A stretch of 64,000 bases of DNA from Sciurus carolinensis (Eukaryota > Chordata > Mammalia > Rodentia > Sciuridae): positions 106,145,160 to 106,209,159 of the forward strand of contig NC_062219.1 of the NCBI RefSeq assembly GCF_902686445.1. The letters run 5' to 3'. The notes beneath the pieces were generated by a model. That model was not told where the DNA came from. It made no database searches and saw only the letters and a program-made list of their open reading frames with translations. How positions within the stretch are numbered: position 1 is the stretch's first letter; every line of letters starts with the position of its first letter. The translations under genes and the position numbers were made by a program. This document shows positions 12,901-24,450 of this stretch, in pieces.

Positions 12901-13330
12901 GGTGGGATTTTTTGCATATGCACACATGCATACAATATAATGATATAACTTGATCAATATCACTCACTAGCCATTTCCTACTGTGCATTTGTAAATCAGA
13001 AAAATAACCCAATTCATCTTAGAAACATTTTTAAAAACTCAAATTTAAAATAGCAAAGTTTGTTCTTCTCAAGAGTGAAACAAACATCATAACAAAGATC
13101 AACTTGGTAGCACACTTTCTCCCAATTCACGTTGAATTTACTGTATGTCTTGTTGCTATGGAAAAAAGTGATAGTAAAGTGTCTGATTTCTTTTTATTTC
13201 AGCCAATGGTTGTGATTATGAAGATGGTTTCGCTAACTGTGGAGACCTGAAAAATGTACTAACCTGTGAAAATACACAGATCAACGACAGTTGCAAGGCC
13301 TCCTGCAATTGCGAGAACAAAATTTATTAA
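4797..13330 (+). CDS. CRISP: Cysteine-rich secretory protein (CRISP family), seven coding exons, intact
   Basis: Coding exons: 4797-4868, 5506-5622, 6383-6470, 8004-8149, 8552-8646, 10752-10840 and 13203-13330 (stop TAA 13328-13330). They join in phase to 244 codons, against 243-245 aa for human CRISP2 and CRISP3. Residues 1-20 are a hydrophobic signal peptide. A CAP domain follows (about 35-172), with the CAP pocket residues H84, E98 (CGENL), E119 (WYDE) and H138 (GHYTQVVW). The hinge and ion-channel-regulatory CRISP domain is about 190-239. I count 16 cysteines, six in the CAP part and ten in the C-terminal part, which is the family's canonical set. All introns are GT-AG. Family role: secreted glycoproteins of testis, epididymis or salivary gland, implicated in sperm-egg interaction and calcium-channel modulation. 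The sequence looks closer to CRISP2/CRISP3 than to human CRISP1, yet it lies upstream of PGK2, where human CRISP1 lies, so the exact paralogue is unresolved. The 5' noncoding exon is not identified. Confidence 0.93.
5506..5622 (+). other. CRISP: CRISP coding exon 2
   Basis: Acceptor tttcctttag, donor GTAAGA. It gives 39 codons including the family block [13 protein letters not shown] and ASNMLKM, the start of the CAP domain. Phase 0 at both ends. Confidence 0.93.
6383..6470 (+). other. CRISP: CRISP coding exon 3
   Basis: Acceptor ccttcttttag, donor GTATGT. It encodes [17 protein letters not shown] and the CAP histidine H84 in YRHSSP. It leaves one base for the next exon. Confidence 0.93.
8004..8149 (+). 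other. CRISP: CRISP coding exon 4 (CAP core)
   Basis: Acceptor ttctgttttag, donor GTAAGA. It encodes [20 protein letters not shown] and ends at VVGHYTQ, giving three of the four CAP pocket residues. Confidence 0.93.
8552..8646 (+). other. CRISP: CRISP coding exon 5
   Basis: The acceptor tatgtag has a weak pyrimidine tract; the donor is GTAAGT. It encodes [16 protein letters not shown] and CQYCPA, the last four CAP-domain cysteines. Ends in phase 2. Confidence 0.9.
9899..9973. repeat. (TA)n then (CA)n microsatellite in CRISP intron 5
   Basis: A TA run at about 9900-9920, a mixed ATGTA stretch, then a CA run at about 9945-9972, immediately before an ID-type SINE. Confidence 0.95.
9992..10083 (-). 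mobile_element. ID-type (tRNA-Ala-derived) SINE, antisense
   Basis: A T-rich tail, then gctgagaatcaaaccca and gtgccctaccactgagcta, the reverse complement of the tRNA-like A-box and B-box regions of an ID SINE. It lies inside CRISP intron 5. Confidence 0.75.
10752..10840 (+). other. CRISP: CRISP coding exon 6 (hinge)
   Basis: Acceptor ctaattgcag, donor GTAAGT. It encodes [17 protein letters not shown] then [12 protein letters not shown], the cysteine-rich hinge. Ends in phase 1. Confidence 0.92.
11150..11341 (+). mobile_element. B1-dID SINE, sense, in CRISP intron 6
   Basis: B1 half with aactcaggaagctgaggcaa and ccctgtctcaaaa, a short A-rich linker, then the ID half ggaatgtagctcagt through gggttcaacctcc and an A-rich tail. 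Confidence 0.85.
11365..11797 (+). repeat. Intron 6 segment duplicated at 18165-18650
   Basis: From ttggcatttttaaaagaga to gaatgaattgtaaaa this stretch aligns in direct orientation, with small indels, to 18165-18650. Shared blocks include ttagcaaaa(a/g), aaagagtaaggat and cctttcaaatacattcatc. Either a locus-internal duplication or an unclassified interspersed repeat. Confidence 0.8.
12190..12330 (+). mobile_element. B1 SINE, sense, in CRISP intron 6
   Basis: Shows ggtggtgcatgcctgaagtc, gggaggctgaagcag and gagaccagtctgga, the standard 7SL/B1 order. I see no clear ID half. Confidence 0.8.
12845..12990 (-). mobile_element. L1 3'-end fragment, antisense
   Basis: The text ttttttattggtgcattatag followed by gttgtacttaatggtggga and the atatcactcactagcc block resembles the inverted 3' UTR of the local L1 lineage (compare 27848 onward). 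About 145 bp, inside CRISP intron 6. Confidence 0.55.
13203..13330 (+). other. CRISP: CRISP coding exon 7 (ion-channel-regulatory domain) and stop
   Basis: Acceptor tttatttcag. It encodes [17 protein letters not shown] and the terminal [12 protein letters not shown] followed by TAA. This completes the ten C-terminal cysteines of the CRISP domain. Confidence 0.92.
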
Positions 13331-15240
13331 GTTCTCAATGCTCATGAGAAAGGGGATCAGGAAAATTTGGGGCAGGTTAGCTGCGAATTTTATTCCAAAC
13401 AGTAAAGAATCCTTTTCATTTGGATCTGCTTCTTATTTTACAGAAGTCTTACTCATGCAGATGATTAAAAAGAAAAATTCATGGTAGCAACTTTTGATTT
13501 TGATATACAAATTTTTAAAATTAAATTTAACGAATTTAATCTAGTTGGGGATTCTGAAAGTTGTATTTTCCTATGACTAAAGTTACTAAAATTCTGTATT
13601 AAAATTGAGAACTATGTTCCCAGAAAACAATGTACTCAAAAACAGAATGTGATTGTCATCATCACATGAATCCTGGGCTCCCCCTACCTAAGTATCTCCA
13701 TAGAAGTATCCACATATACTGTTTTTAACTCCTCCTCACTAATTTACTCTTCTTCCCACTAATCTGGATCTCATTCTCATAATTACATTAAAACTGTTAT
13801 CCTCAGGTAAGTGACTTTCATTTTTGCCAAAATCTTGATTCTTCTTTTTCATAAATTTTATAGTAGAAGATGTCACACTTTCCTTTCTAAATCTCTCTTC
13901 TCTTAGACAAGTCTTCCTTTAAAAAGAATTCAAAATCCTTTATGCATACAATCTCCCCTCAAGAAGTTAGAACTTTGTCCCTTTCCTTTTTGAGTCTGTA
14001 CTGAATTCATTGATTCACTTTCTAAGACTAGACAATGGAAAGGGAATAATACTCACTTTACAATGGATAAATCTAGCAAATGTCATCCCACCCAAGTGAC
14101 CTGAACTCCAAACTCTTTTGTTGATATTTCAAATGAAGTATTCTCTCTTGAAACACTTTCAAAATATAATTTTTAGAATAGAAAAAAATTTATTCAGAAT
14201 AACTACTTTAACAATTTGAACTATGAAGAGGAAACAAAATGAAAGTTAATCTTAGCAACATGTTAATCCTCTCCAAGAATTAGTTTGAACTTATGAGTAT
14301 TTTTTAATAAAGTAATATTATAATACTTATAATGTCTTTGTAATGACATTGCAATAACATTAAAGTTCTAACACTTACAGCATGAATTTGTCACATTTAG
14401 TACTTATCTAAATTAATAACCAGTAGCAGAGATCTGTGGGTATTGGGCATGGATGTATCCTAAAGAAATTGTTTATTCATAATTTGGATAACAATCATTT
14501 AATTTTGGGTATATCAGCATGAGTTCTTTGTATTTTCTCAAATAATAGATTATAAAAACAAAATATGAAGATAGTAAATTTTATCTGAAATTTATATAAT
14601 GGCTCTCTATTAGAAAGAAAACTGAGCAGATGGAAAGAAAAGTAGAAAAACATGCAAAAATATATACTTTAAAATATATGCATTGTCTCTTCTATACATA
14701 ATATTACTGTGTGGATTATCTGTTTTTCAACTAATACTGCACTGTGTAAAAATTATATAGCAATCCCTAGTTTACCTTTACTGGCCATTTTTTAGAATGC
14801 AACTTAGTATTTTGCTGCTGTAATCAATAAGGAGATTCAGTAATTCATGAAGAATTAAAAACACTCTCTAAATGTGAGTCTGGTTTGTTATTAATGCATC
14901 AAAATCCGTGACTACAATGACCAACATAACTACAGATTATTGGTCACTTCAGCACCCCAAATTCTTCCTGGTATAGTAAAATGTATGTTTGACATTCATT
15001 ATCACATCGGCATTTTGTTTCTTACTCTGCCATTTTCCATAGACATCACCAATGTTCAGTGTTAACAATTTTTTCAATTCTAGCCATTTTCATCACATGT
15101 AATTTTATCTCGGTGTAGTTTTAGTTTTCATTCTTTAGATACTATTGAGATTGAGCACATTTTCATGAATGTCATATTTTCTTTGTAATACGTCTATACA
15201 AATTTTTTTGTTCCTTTAAAATATTAAACCTAAAACTTGT
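13331..15240. other. Intergenic DNA after the CRISP gene
   Basis: Probable CRISP 3' UTR in the first kilobase, then AT-rich DNA. About 15000-15240 reads like an ancient antisense L1 ORF2 end (caattctagccattttcatcac, then ttgagattgagcacattttcatg). I see no gene. Confidence 0.45.
14306..14311 (+). terminator. Candidate polyadenylation signal (AATAAA) for the CRISP gene
   Basis: An AATAAA lies 976 bp after the CRISP stop codon, giving a 3' UTR of about 1 kb. Several weaker variants occur earlier (an ATTAAA near 13598, for example). Assignment is by position only. Confidence 0.35.
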
Positions 15241-15243
15241 GAT

Positions 15244-15698
15244 GTGTACTAGGGTTCTCTAGAGGTACAAAACCAATGCAATGTATATATAATTATGATA
15301 GATTATTTATTAGATTGGCTACCATGATCAGAAGCTGTATTTTCCCAGCATACTGCAAGCCAGAGACCTGAGAAACTTAGTAGTTGCTCAGGTTAGGAAG
15401 CTGGAAGTCTCTGAATGACCTAACTCAAGTCTGAGAGTAAAGGCCTGGAAACTCCCTGGAGAAAGCACGGCCATGTAGGAGTTAGCCACCAGGGCCATCA
15501 GCAGGTCACATCACTGCCAGTGAGCTGCCTCTGGGTGCCCTAAGCAGCCAACCCCAAAGGCTCTTTTCAGAGCCACCACTAGGTCTAAAAGACCTGTGGT
15601 GCTGCTGGCCTGCACAGCTCAGGTCTGGGGGTGAGCAAGTGGGTGCCCCACCCATTCTCTTAAAGAATTTCTTGATAAACATCGTCACCGCTGCTTTA

Positions 15699-15733
<35 letters not shown>

Positions 15734-15960
15734 AAAGAAAGAAAAAATTTACACATCCAAGGTAAATCAAGGTTTCACACACCACCATGTTTTCTTCTTC
15801 TTCCACTTTTTGTCTCATCTAGACCCATAGCCGATTGTCTCATGCCACCCACATTCAGGTCAGGTCTTTTCCCCTCTACTTATGGCTCTACATGCCAATC
15901 ATCTCTAGAAACATGCTTACAGACACACATAAAAGAGTGCTTTATCAACTTTATCAGTCT
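15244..15960 (-). mobile_element. ERVL-type LTR, antisense, interrupted by an A-tailed insert
   Basis: The left part (tagggttctctagaggtac) and right part (catgccaatcatctctagaaac) match the ends of the better-preserved LTR at 36408-36955. The middle, from about 15450 to 15731, does not align and ends in a 31-A run (15701-15731), so a retroposed sequence seems to have inserted into this LTR. Confidence 0.5.
15450..15731 (+). mobile_element. Unidentified A-tailed retroposed fragment
   Basis: A moderately GC-rich stretch of about 250 bp ends in ctgctttact and 31 adenines. A pure A tail is the mark of LINE-mediated retroposition. It matches no SINE or L1 sequence that I recognise; it may be the 3' end of a processed transcript or part of a SINE family I do not know. 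The left boundary is uncertain; agaaag occurs near 15460 and gaaag follows the tail, a weak possible target duplication. Confidence 0.4.
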
Positions 15961-16199
15961 GCAATTCAGCTAACAGCTAGATTAATCATTATGCAATATC
16001 TATCATTTATTTCAAGTGCCAAATGCATATTACATTTAACAAATAACACTCTGTCATCATATTCATGTTTTATGGAAAACTTCTCCCTATGTATAACTTG
16101 TTTATATGTTTATTCATGGTATCTTTTGATTAAAATATTTTATTTTAATGGAGCTCATTTTTCTACTTTTTATTTTACGAATATTACTTGATGTGGCCT

Positions 16200-16928
16200 G
16201 TCCAAACAATATTTGCTTACTTTTAAATCAAAATATATCCTACATTTTCATCTAAATGATTTATGAATGTCTCTAGATTTACAATCCATCATAAACCAAC
16301 TTTTCTATATGAGTCAAATTTTTTTTCCCATGTGGATATCCAGCTATCCCAGCCTCATTTGTTGAAAGTAATTTTCTTTCCTTATTGGGTTATTGCAGCA
16401 CCATCTTAGGAAATCAGACGATTGTCTAAGTGTGTCTTTCTTTCTGAATTTATTATATCCCATTGATCTATGTGTTGCTCCTTGTATCTTATCATATCAC
16501 CTTGATTATTGTAGATTAAAGTTCTCAAAATCATGATATCCAAATTTGTTCTTCATTTTAAAGATGACTGGATATTTTAGGCCCTTTATATCTCTATATA
16601 CTTTTTAGAATTTGCTTATTAGATTTTACATAAGGAGTCATATATTTAAGTTGTTCTTGTCTTGAATTTATAGGTCATTTCAAATCAATATGTGAGTATG
16701 AAAAGAATTGACATGGAGACATTGACTTTTCCAATCAATAAAAATGATATATTTTTCTAATTACTTAGATAGTCATTACATTTTGTAACAAATGTTTTAG
16801 TTTGAAAGACAGAGGCTTTGTACGTCTTTGATTAAAATCATTAATAAATATCTAATGGTTTGTGACACTGTTATAAATAAAATTGATTTTTATATTAATT
16901 AACTTGTCACTACCCATGTGATGTTTAT
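16200..16928 (-). mobile_element. Ancient L1 fragment, antisense
   Basis: Shows the inverted ORF2 order of an old mammalian L1: catttgttgaaagtaattttc, then cccattgatctatgtg, then ctaattacttagatagtcat. Heavily decayed with no open frame, and boundaries are approximate. Confidence 0.5.
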
Positions 16929-16929
16929 G

Positions 16930-17371
16930 CTGTTTCCCCGAGCTGGGGCAATGAGTCAGACTACAAATATTAAAGGTTTGAGAAATCTAAGAAATAAAGA
17001 CAAGACATGGAAATAATTTAAAAGTGGGATCCAATGGGGACCAGCTCTGATGGAGACTGGGTCTAACAAAGAACAAGAGCCCGCATTTTATTTTTATAGG
17101 TAGGAACATCAAAGGGTTTCGGTGTGATAGGCTTCTTGAGGAAAACAGGGACAAAGATGGGAAAAAGAAGTTGTTTGGAGCTTGGCAGCTTACTCCCACC
17201 TCCTCTCTACCTCTCGATGGCTGCGTTTGAACCCAGGGTTGTCCTAGCCAAGGCAGGGTGTCCGCATAATCTCAGCAATCTTGACTGGTGGACTTTCACT
17301 AAGAGTTCCCAGAAAAGCAACTCCCCTGCCTTGTGATGGCTCAAACCCATAATTCATACCCCTTTGACAAT
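16930..17371 (-). mobile_element. Candidate solo LTR, antisense
   Basis: Begins tgtttccccgagctgg and ends near ctttgaca. Read on the minus strand it holds a TATA-like CCTATAAAAATAAA and, further on, an AATAAA-like signal before the TG..CA end, which fits an LTR. It interrupts old L1-like DNA. I could not assign a family or find a target duplication. Confidence 0.45.
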
Positions 17372-18164
17372 TAACATTTTGTTTGGAAATAATTTTAGAT
17401 TTATTTTAGATAATTCAATATACATGATTCTTCACCCATTTTCACTTGCCATTATTATCTTATAAAACCATGTTGAATACATTGAACAAAATAATTAACA
17501 TTGAGACATTAATATTAACTAAGAATCTATTTTTCTTTTGTATTTTATCAATTTTTCTACTAATGTTCTTTTTGTCAGTTTCAGAATTCAAATCCAGAAT
17601 GTCATATTTTACTTACTCATACATGATATGTGATGACTTTTCAATATTTCCTTTACTTTTATAATCTTAACAATTTTAAAGAATACTGGTCAAATACTTG
17701 TAGATTGTTACATTGGTTTGTATCACATTTCTCATGAATGGACTGGGGTTATATGCGTGAGGAAAACTATCATAGAGGTACAGTCCAGGCTTTTTGATAT
17801 TCACATGACAACATTGCTGATGTTGACCTTGGTCATTCAGTCATGGTGCTATCGGCCAAGTTCTGTGTTGCTAAGTTACTTTTACTCCTCTTTGCTTACT
17901 CTGTCCTTCAGATAAAAGTCACTAAGTCCACTCCACATTGAAGGAGTATTTTCATTAAGCTACACTTCCAACTGAGGAAAAAATCTACAACTATTAATTC
18001 ACATTTGTCCCTTTTCCTCCATTTATTCATGTATTTTATTATTTTATATATATACATATTCATGAGCATTTATTTCATTCATTGGGTAATATTCCAATAT
18101 TGTTTATTTTTTGATCAAGTTTTGACAACTTCTTTTCCTTATTTTGTACAAGAGGAGTCATTAT
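17372..18164. other. Intergenic AT-rich DNA, possibly old L1 3' region
   Basis: The stretch gcatggtgctatc... to gataaaagtcactaagtcc (about 17800-17930) is reminiscent of ancient L1 3' UTR text, but I cannot assign it firmly. No gene seen. Confidence 0.35.
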
Positions 18165-18650
18165 ATCTAAATTGGCATTTTTAAAAGAGAAAAAAGTGCA
18201 TATTAAATAGGGTTTGAGATGCCACAATGTGGCTCAGTCCAGAAAGACAAAACATAAATGGCAATTTTTATATGCCAATAAATTAATCATGAGAAATACC
18301 CTAATTCCTCCACAGTTTTCTTAGAATCATCACATTTAATTTAAAATTGTTAAATTTTTTTATTAGTAATAGGTGTACATTTTTAAAGGCAAAATTGAAT
18401 CCACATTATTAGTTCATAGATGCCTCAAATTTTTAGCAAAAGGAGGGAGTAAAATAAACATCATATATTACCTTATTTCCAGAATTATTAATGGAAGAAC
18501 AAAGAGTAAGGATCTGGGTTTAACAGAGTTGTGTTAGTAAAATTATTATGAACAGCACATTTGACAAATTCACTAATATTTTTTACCTTTCAAATACATT
18601 CATCTGCATGAACTGTATTAATTCTTCTGAATGAATTGTAAAATTATTTT
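18165..18650 (+). repeat. Second copy of the CRISP intron 6 segment
   Basis: Direct, diverged copy of 11365-11797 (shared blocks: ggcatttttaaaagaga, aaatttttagcaaaa, cattcatctg). It is cut off at about 18650 by the start of the sense L1 that follows. Confidence 0.8.
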
Positions 18651-21600
18651 TCATGTACAAGTCCAAAACCTCTGAAAACATTAGAAAACAAGCAAACAAG
18701 TCTTCCCCAAAATTCATAATCCCCAAGAAAGGATCCCACTGATAGTGAGGTGGACAAAATCCAGAGAAAGATTATTAAAAACTGATTATTAAAATAGTCA
18801 ATGAACTAAAAGAAGATGTAAGGAAGGAATTATTAAGAGAACAATTATAGGTAATGAAAGACAACTCTAATAAAGAAATGGAAATCAAGTAAAAACACAA
18901 AGAAGAACTCAGAAATGAAAGAAACGATCATTCAAATTAAAAAAATCACTTGAAGGCATCACTAACAAATTAAATTGCATATAAAATATAACCTCAGTCC
19001 TTGGAGGCAGACTTTCAGGCCTTAAAGACAGGGTATATGATCAGAATGCAAAAAAGGGGAAAAATATAGAAAAATTATAAAACATAATCAGAATATACAA
19101 GAACTCTGGGGCAACATTAAAATATCAAACCTCAGAATCATTGGAATGGAAGAAAACATGGAAATACAAACTAAAGGCATAAAGAACACTTTCAATTGAG
19201 TATTTACAGATAACATTTTCCATGTCAGAAATAAAATATAAACCCACATACAGGATGTTTACAGAACCCCAAACATACCTAGTCAAAAGAGAAGTTCACC
19301 AAAACATATCATAATCAAAATTCCTAGCATAGAATATAAGTGAAGAATACTAAAAGTCACAAGAGATAAATATCAGATCACATTTAGAGGCAAACCAATA
19401 AGGCTCACTTCTGATTTCTCAGCTCAGACCATAAAATCAATGAAGTCCGGAAATGAAACATTCTAAGCCTTAAAAGAAAACAACTGCCAGCCAAGGTTAC
19501 TATACCTAGCAAAACTCAGTTTCAAATTTGAGGGAGAAATAAAACTTTCCACAATGAGAATACACTAAACGACTTCATGAGTACCAAATCAGCAATACAA
19601 AGAATACTCAAATCTAAATTGCACTTAGAGGAACTTGAATCAATTCCCAAAGCTCTCAAACACAGAAAATTCAATAGAAGAATAACCCACTAAATGATAA
19701 TTAAGGGAGGCTAAAATATAGCAAAAAAAAAAAAAAGAAACAGTTGGAAACCACAAAAATATATCTATAGTAATGCTGAATGTTCACAGTCTCAACTTCC
19801 CAATTAAGAGACACAAATTAGCAGAATGGATCAAAAACCAAGATCCTACTCTGTGCTGTTTGCAAGAGACTCATCTCATAGGTAAAGACATCCAGAGGCT
19901 GAAGGTAAAAGGATGGCAAAAAATATTCCATGCATGTGGATAAAGTAAACAAGCTGGAATAGATATTCTTATATCTGAAATATTTTCATATCTGACAAAG
20001 TAGATTTCAAGCAAAAAGTAATTAAAGAGTCAAGGAAAATCATTACATCCTAGTAAAGAAAACAATCTAATAAGAAGACATAATGATAGTAAACATTTAT
20101 GCCCCAAATGTCAACACACCCTATTAAATGGAAAAAATATTCCATGACATTAAATCCTACATTGAACCCAACATAATAATACTGGGCATTTTGAATACAC
20201 CCTTATCACCAATAGACAGGTCATCAAAACAAAATCAATAAAGATATCTCTAACCTAAAAGGCAATATAAATCAAATGGAATTTCCAGACATCTACAGAA
20301 TATTCCAGCCCAACAATTTACCTTCTTCCCAGCTGCATGTGGAACTTCTTCCAAAGTAGATCATATTCTAGGCCACCAAGAAAATCTTAGCAAATACAAA
20401 AAGAAGATTGATATAATTCCATGTATCCTATCAGACCATAATGGAGTAAAGCTAGAAGTCAATAGCAAGAAAAATAACAGAAACCACATAAACACATAGA
20501 CATTGAATAGTATTCTTAAATGAAGAATGGCTTGAAGAAATTACAATAGAAATCAACAAATGCTTAGAAACAAATGAGAAGAGAGATACAACATATCAAA
20601 ATCTCTGGAAGAGTATGAGAGCAGTTCTTAGAGAACACTTAAAGTGCCGAGTGCCCACATTAAATAAATTAGTGCGATCCCAAATAAAATAGCTTACTCC
20701 ACCTCAAAGTCTTTGAAAAAGAACAAACCCCCAAACCAGTAGAAGACAGGAAACAAGATAAGAGCTGAAATCAAGGAAATTGAGAATAAGAAAACAATAC
20801 AAACGATCAATGCAATTAAGTTAGTTCTTTGAAAAGATAAATCAGATTGACAAACCCTTAGTTAACTAAACAAAAGAAAGAGCGAAAAGATCCTTCAACA
20901 AGATCACAGATGAAAAATGAGATATCACCACAGATCCTTCTGAAATCCAAAGGATTATCAGAACCTATTTTGAAAATTTATACTGCAATAAACTGGAAAA
21001 TCTGGAAGACACTGATAAATTTCTCAATACATAAGAGCTATCCAAATTGAATGAGGAAGATATAGAAAACCTAAACAGACCAATATCAAGTAACAAAATT
21101 GAAATGTCAATTAAAAGTCTTCCAAAAAAGAAAATCCCAGGACCTGATAGATTCTCAGCTGAGTCTTACCAGACCTTTACAGAAGAACTAACAACAGTGT
21201 TTCCCAAATTATTCCATGAAATTGAAAAAAAGGGAATACCTCAAAATTCATTTTATTAAGCCAGTATAACCCTGATATCAAAACTACACAAACATGCACC
21301 AAGAAAAGAAAATTACAGACCAATATCCCTGATGAACAAAGATGCAAAACTCCTTAATAAAATATTAGTAAATCACATTAAAAACGCATCAAAAAGATAA
21401 TGCATCATGATCACATAGGTTTTATTCCAGGGATGCAAGTTTGGGTCAACATATACAAATCAATAAATGTAATTCACTACTTAAAAGAATTATTTCAAAA
21501 ATAATTCATTTCAATAAATGCAGAAAAGGCTTGTGAGAAATTCAATACTCATTCATGCTTAAAATGCTGGAGAAGCTACTACTCAAAGAGATTTACTTCA

Positions 21601-22812
21601 ATCCCTTTGACAAAAAGATTGTCAAAGAGACAAACTCAAGCCAACATACTAAATGGAGATAACACGAAAGAATTTCCTTTAAAATCAGGAAAAAGACAAG
21701 GCTAACAACTCTTCCCACTCCAATTCAATATAGCCCATGAAGCATTAACTAGAGCAATCAAGAAAGAAAAGGAAATAAAAGGGATACAAATAGGAAAAAA
21801 AGAAGTCAAACTATCTTTGCTTGCCAATGACATGATCCTGTATCTAAAAGATAAAAAAAAAAAAAAAACCTCCATTGGAAGACTTCTAGAGTTTATAAAT
21901 GAATTCAGCAGAGTAGCAAGATACAAAATCAACATCCATGAATAGCTTTCCTATATTCCAATAGTGATTCAGCAGAGGAAGACATCAGAAAAACCATCCC
22001 ATTCATAGTAACCTCAAAAACAAAAAACAAACAAAAAATCTTGGAATTAATATAACCAAAGAGATTAAGAGTTCTACAATGAAAATTATAAAACACTGAA
22101 GAAAGACACTGAAGAAGGCCTTAGAAGATGGAAAGACATGTCATGTTCTTGGATATGCAGAATCAATATTATCAAAATGGCCATACTATGAAAAGCAATA
22201 TATAGGTTTAATGCAATCCCAATAAAAATATGAATGACATTCTTCACAAAATTAGAAAAAAAAGTCTTAAATTCATTTGGAAGAATAAGAAACCCAGATT
22301 AACCAAAATAATACCAAGCAAGAAAACCAAAATAATACCAAGCAAGAAAAGCAAAGCAGGAATCATCACAATACCTGATCTGAACTTATACTGCAGAACT
22401 GTAGTAACAAAAACAGCATTGTATTGGCAAAAAAATTGGCATGAAGCCCAATGAAACAGAACAGAAGACAGAGATAAAACCACATACCTATAGCCATCTG
22501 ATATTTGACAAAGGTGCCAAAATATACTTTGTTGAAAAAACTGAATTTTTAACAAATGGTGGTAGAAAAACTGGATAGTTACATGTAGAAAAATGAAACT
22601 AGGTCACTCTCACCCTGCACAAAACTCAAATCAAAATGCATCAAAGACTTAAAACTAGACCAGAAATTTTACAACTTTTAGAAGAAAACATAGGGCCAAC
22701 ATTCCATCATATAGGAGCTTTTCAGCAATTTCCTTAACAAGACCCCCAAAGCATAAGAAATAAAAGCAAGAATTGTAAGTGGAATGCCATCAAACTAAAA
22801 AGTTTCTGTACA

Positions 22813-22847
<35 letters not shown>

Positions 22848-23872
22848 GAGCATGAAGAGAGAGCCTACAGAATGGGAGAAAATCTTGGCCAGCTATTACT
22901 CCAGTAGGTTATTAATGTCCAGAATCCAAAATATACAAAGAACAAAAAATGCTCCCAAAAATATATATATACACATATATACAACTCAATCAACAAATGA
23001 ATAGAAGAACTAAACAGAAATTTCTTCAAAGAAAAAACACAAATGACCAACAAATATATGAAAAATGTTCAAAATCTCTATCAATCAGAGAAATGTAAAT
23101 CAAAACTACAAAGACTTCATCTCACTGATCAGAATGGTGATGACCAATAATATAAACAACAATAAATGCTGGCGAGGTTGTGAGGGAAAAGGTACATTTA
23201 TGGGACTGCAGACTAGTACAATCACTCTGGAAACAGTATGGAGATTCCTCAAAACTAGCAATGGAACCACCACATGACTCCACTATCCTCTCCTTGACAT
23301 TTTCCCAAAAGATCTAAAATTAGCATACTACAGCAATACAGCCTCCTCAAAGTTTATAGCAGTACAATTCACAATAGCTAGATTCATAATGTAGTTAATT
23401 CTAAGAATCAACCCAAATGCCTGTCAATAGATGAATGGATTAATAAATTGTGGTACGTATACACACAAACGCACACACAAGCACACACACACAAAGGAGT
23501 TCTACTCAGTCACAAAAAGGAATGAAATTATGGCATTTATCAGCAAATTAATGAAAATGGAGCATATCATGCTAAGTGAAATAAGTCAAGCTCAGAAACT
23601 CAAAACTTGAATGTTTTCTCTCATATACTTGAGTAAAAGAAAGACGTGAGAGAAGAATAGGATAACATGAGGAACCAATCGAATATAAGTTAATAGAGGA
23701 GTGAAAGAAAGTTTAGAAGAACAAAGGAAAAAGAAGGGGAAAAGGGAGAAAGAATGGAAGAGAAATGGGGGGAAGGGGAATCATGAACTCAAACCAATTT
23801 CCATGCATGTATGAGTTTGTTGGGATAAACTCAATTACAATGCATAACTATAAAGCTTCAATTTTAAAAAAG
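18651..23872 (+). mobile_element. L1 copy A: long, decayed, sense L1
   Basis: ORF1-like text runs from about 18660 to 19690, and ORF2 remnants from about 19770 to 23590. The ORF2 remnants include an endonuclease part (caagagactcatct near 19865), reverse-transcriptase segments near 21060-21250 and a tgctggcgaggttgtgag zinc-knuckle region near 23167. A purine-rich 3' UTR (23690-23780) ends near ttttaaaaaa. Many stops and frameshifts leave no frame above about 75 codons. A TAA microsatellite (22817-22844) and a 22-bp tandem duplication (about 22305-22350) lie within it. There is no 5' UTR, and no target duplication was found. It is older and more diverged than copies B, C and D. Confidence 0.88.
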
Positions 23873-24450
23873 ATATCTCATTAATTTTTATTTCTATTAG
23901 AAATTTTCAATCTTAGGAATATTATGCTTCTTTTCAGCTCAGTTTCTATCTTATGTAATTATGTAGAGAAGATAGAATAGGTAAGGAGCCTCATACTGTT
24001 ACAGCCTGGAAAAAAAATGTCAGTATTGCTTTCAGTATTTTTTCAGTATTTTTACTGATATTCTCTTTGTTATGATTTTATGGGAATCTCCTACAGAATT
24101 CACCGAGAATTCTTTCGTGGTAGTCTAAGAAAGATAAAGCAAATAATGAAAACATTCACACCAAACACAACATGTAAACTAAAGTCTAACACCAAGCTAT
24201 ACCCTTACCAAAAATAATTAGCAAGATGAGGAAGAACAGAACCATACTCTGCTGCCTTGAATAAACAAGATTTCTTTGTTTCATTCTGTGGAGAGTATTA
24301 CAAATCAATATAATTAAGATTTAACAAGAGGCAGGAGGATTCAGGCTTTGAGGGCAGGGTGTTGGGAATGTTATTATTTGGTTTTCTTTCGTTAAGAACA
24401 AGAGCAAAAGTCAAAGAGAATTTGGGAAGAACTTAAGATACCTCTTGACT
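23873..24450. other. Intergenic DNA upstream of PGK2
   Basis: No gene or known repeat seen. It may contain distal regulatory DNA for PGK2. Confidence 0.4.

Noticed and set aside
21047..22555. Separate small genes in this stretch
   Set aside because: They are ORF2 fragments of the decayed L1 copy A or their antisense shadows.
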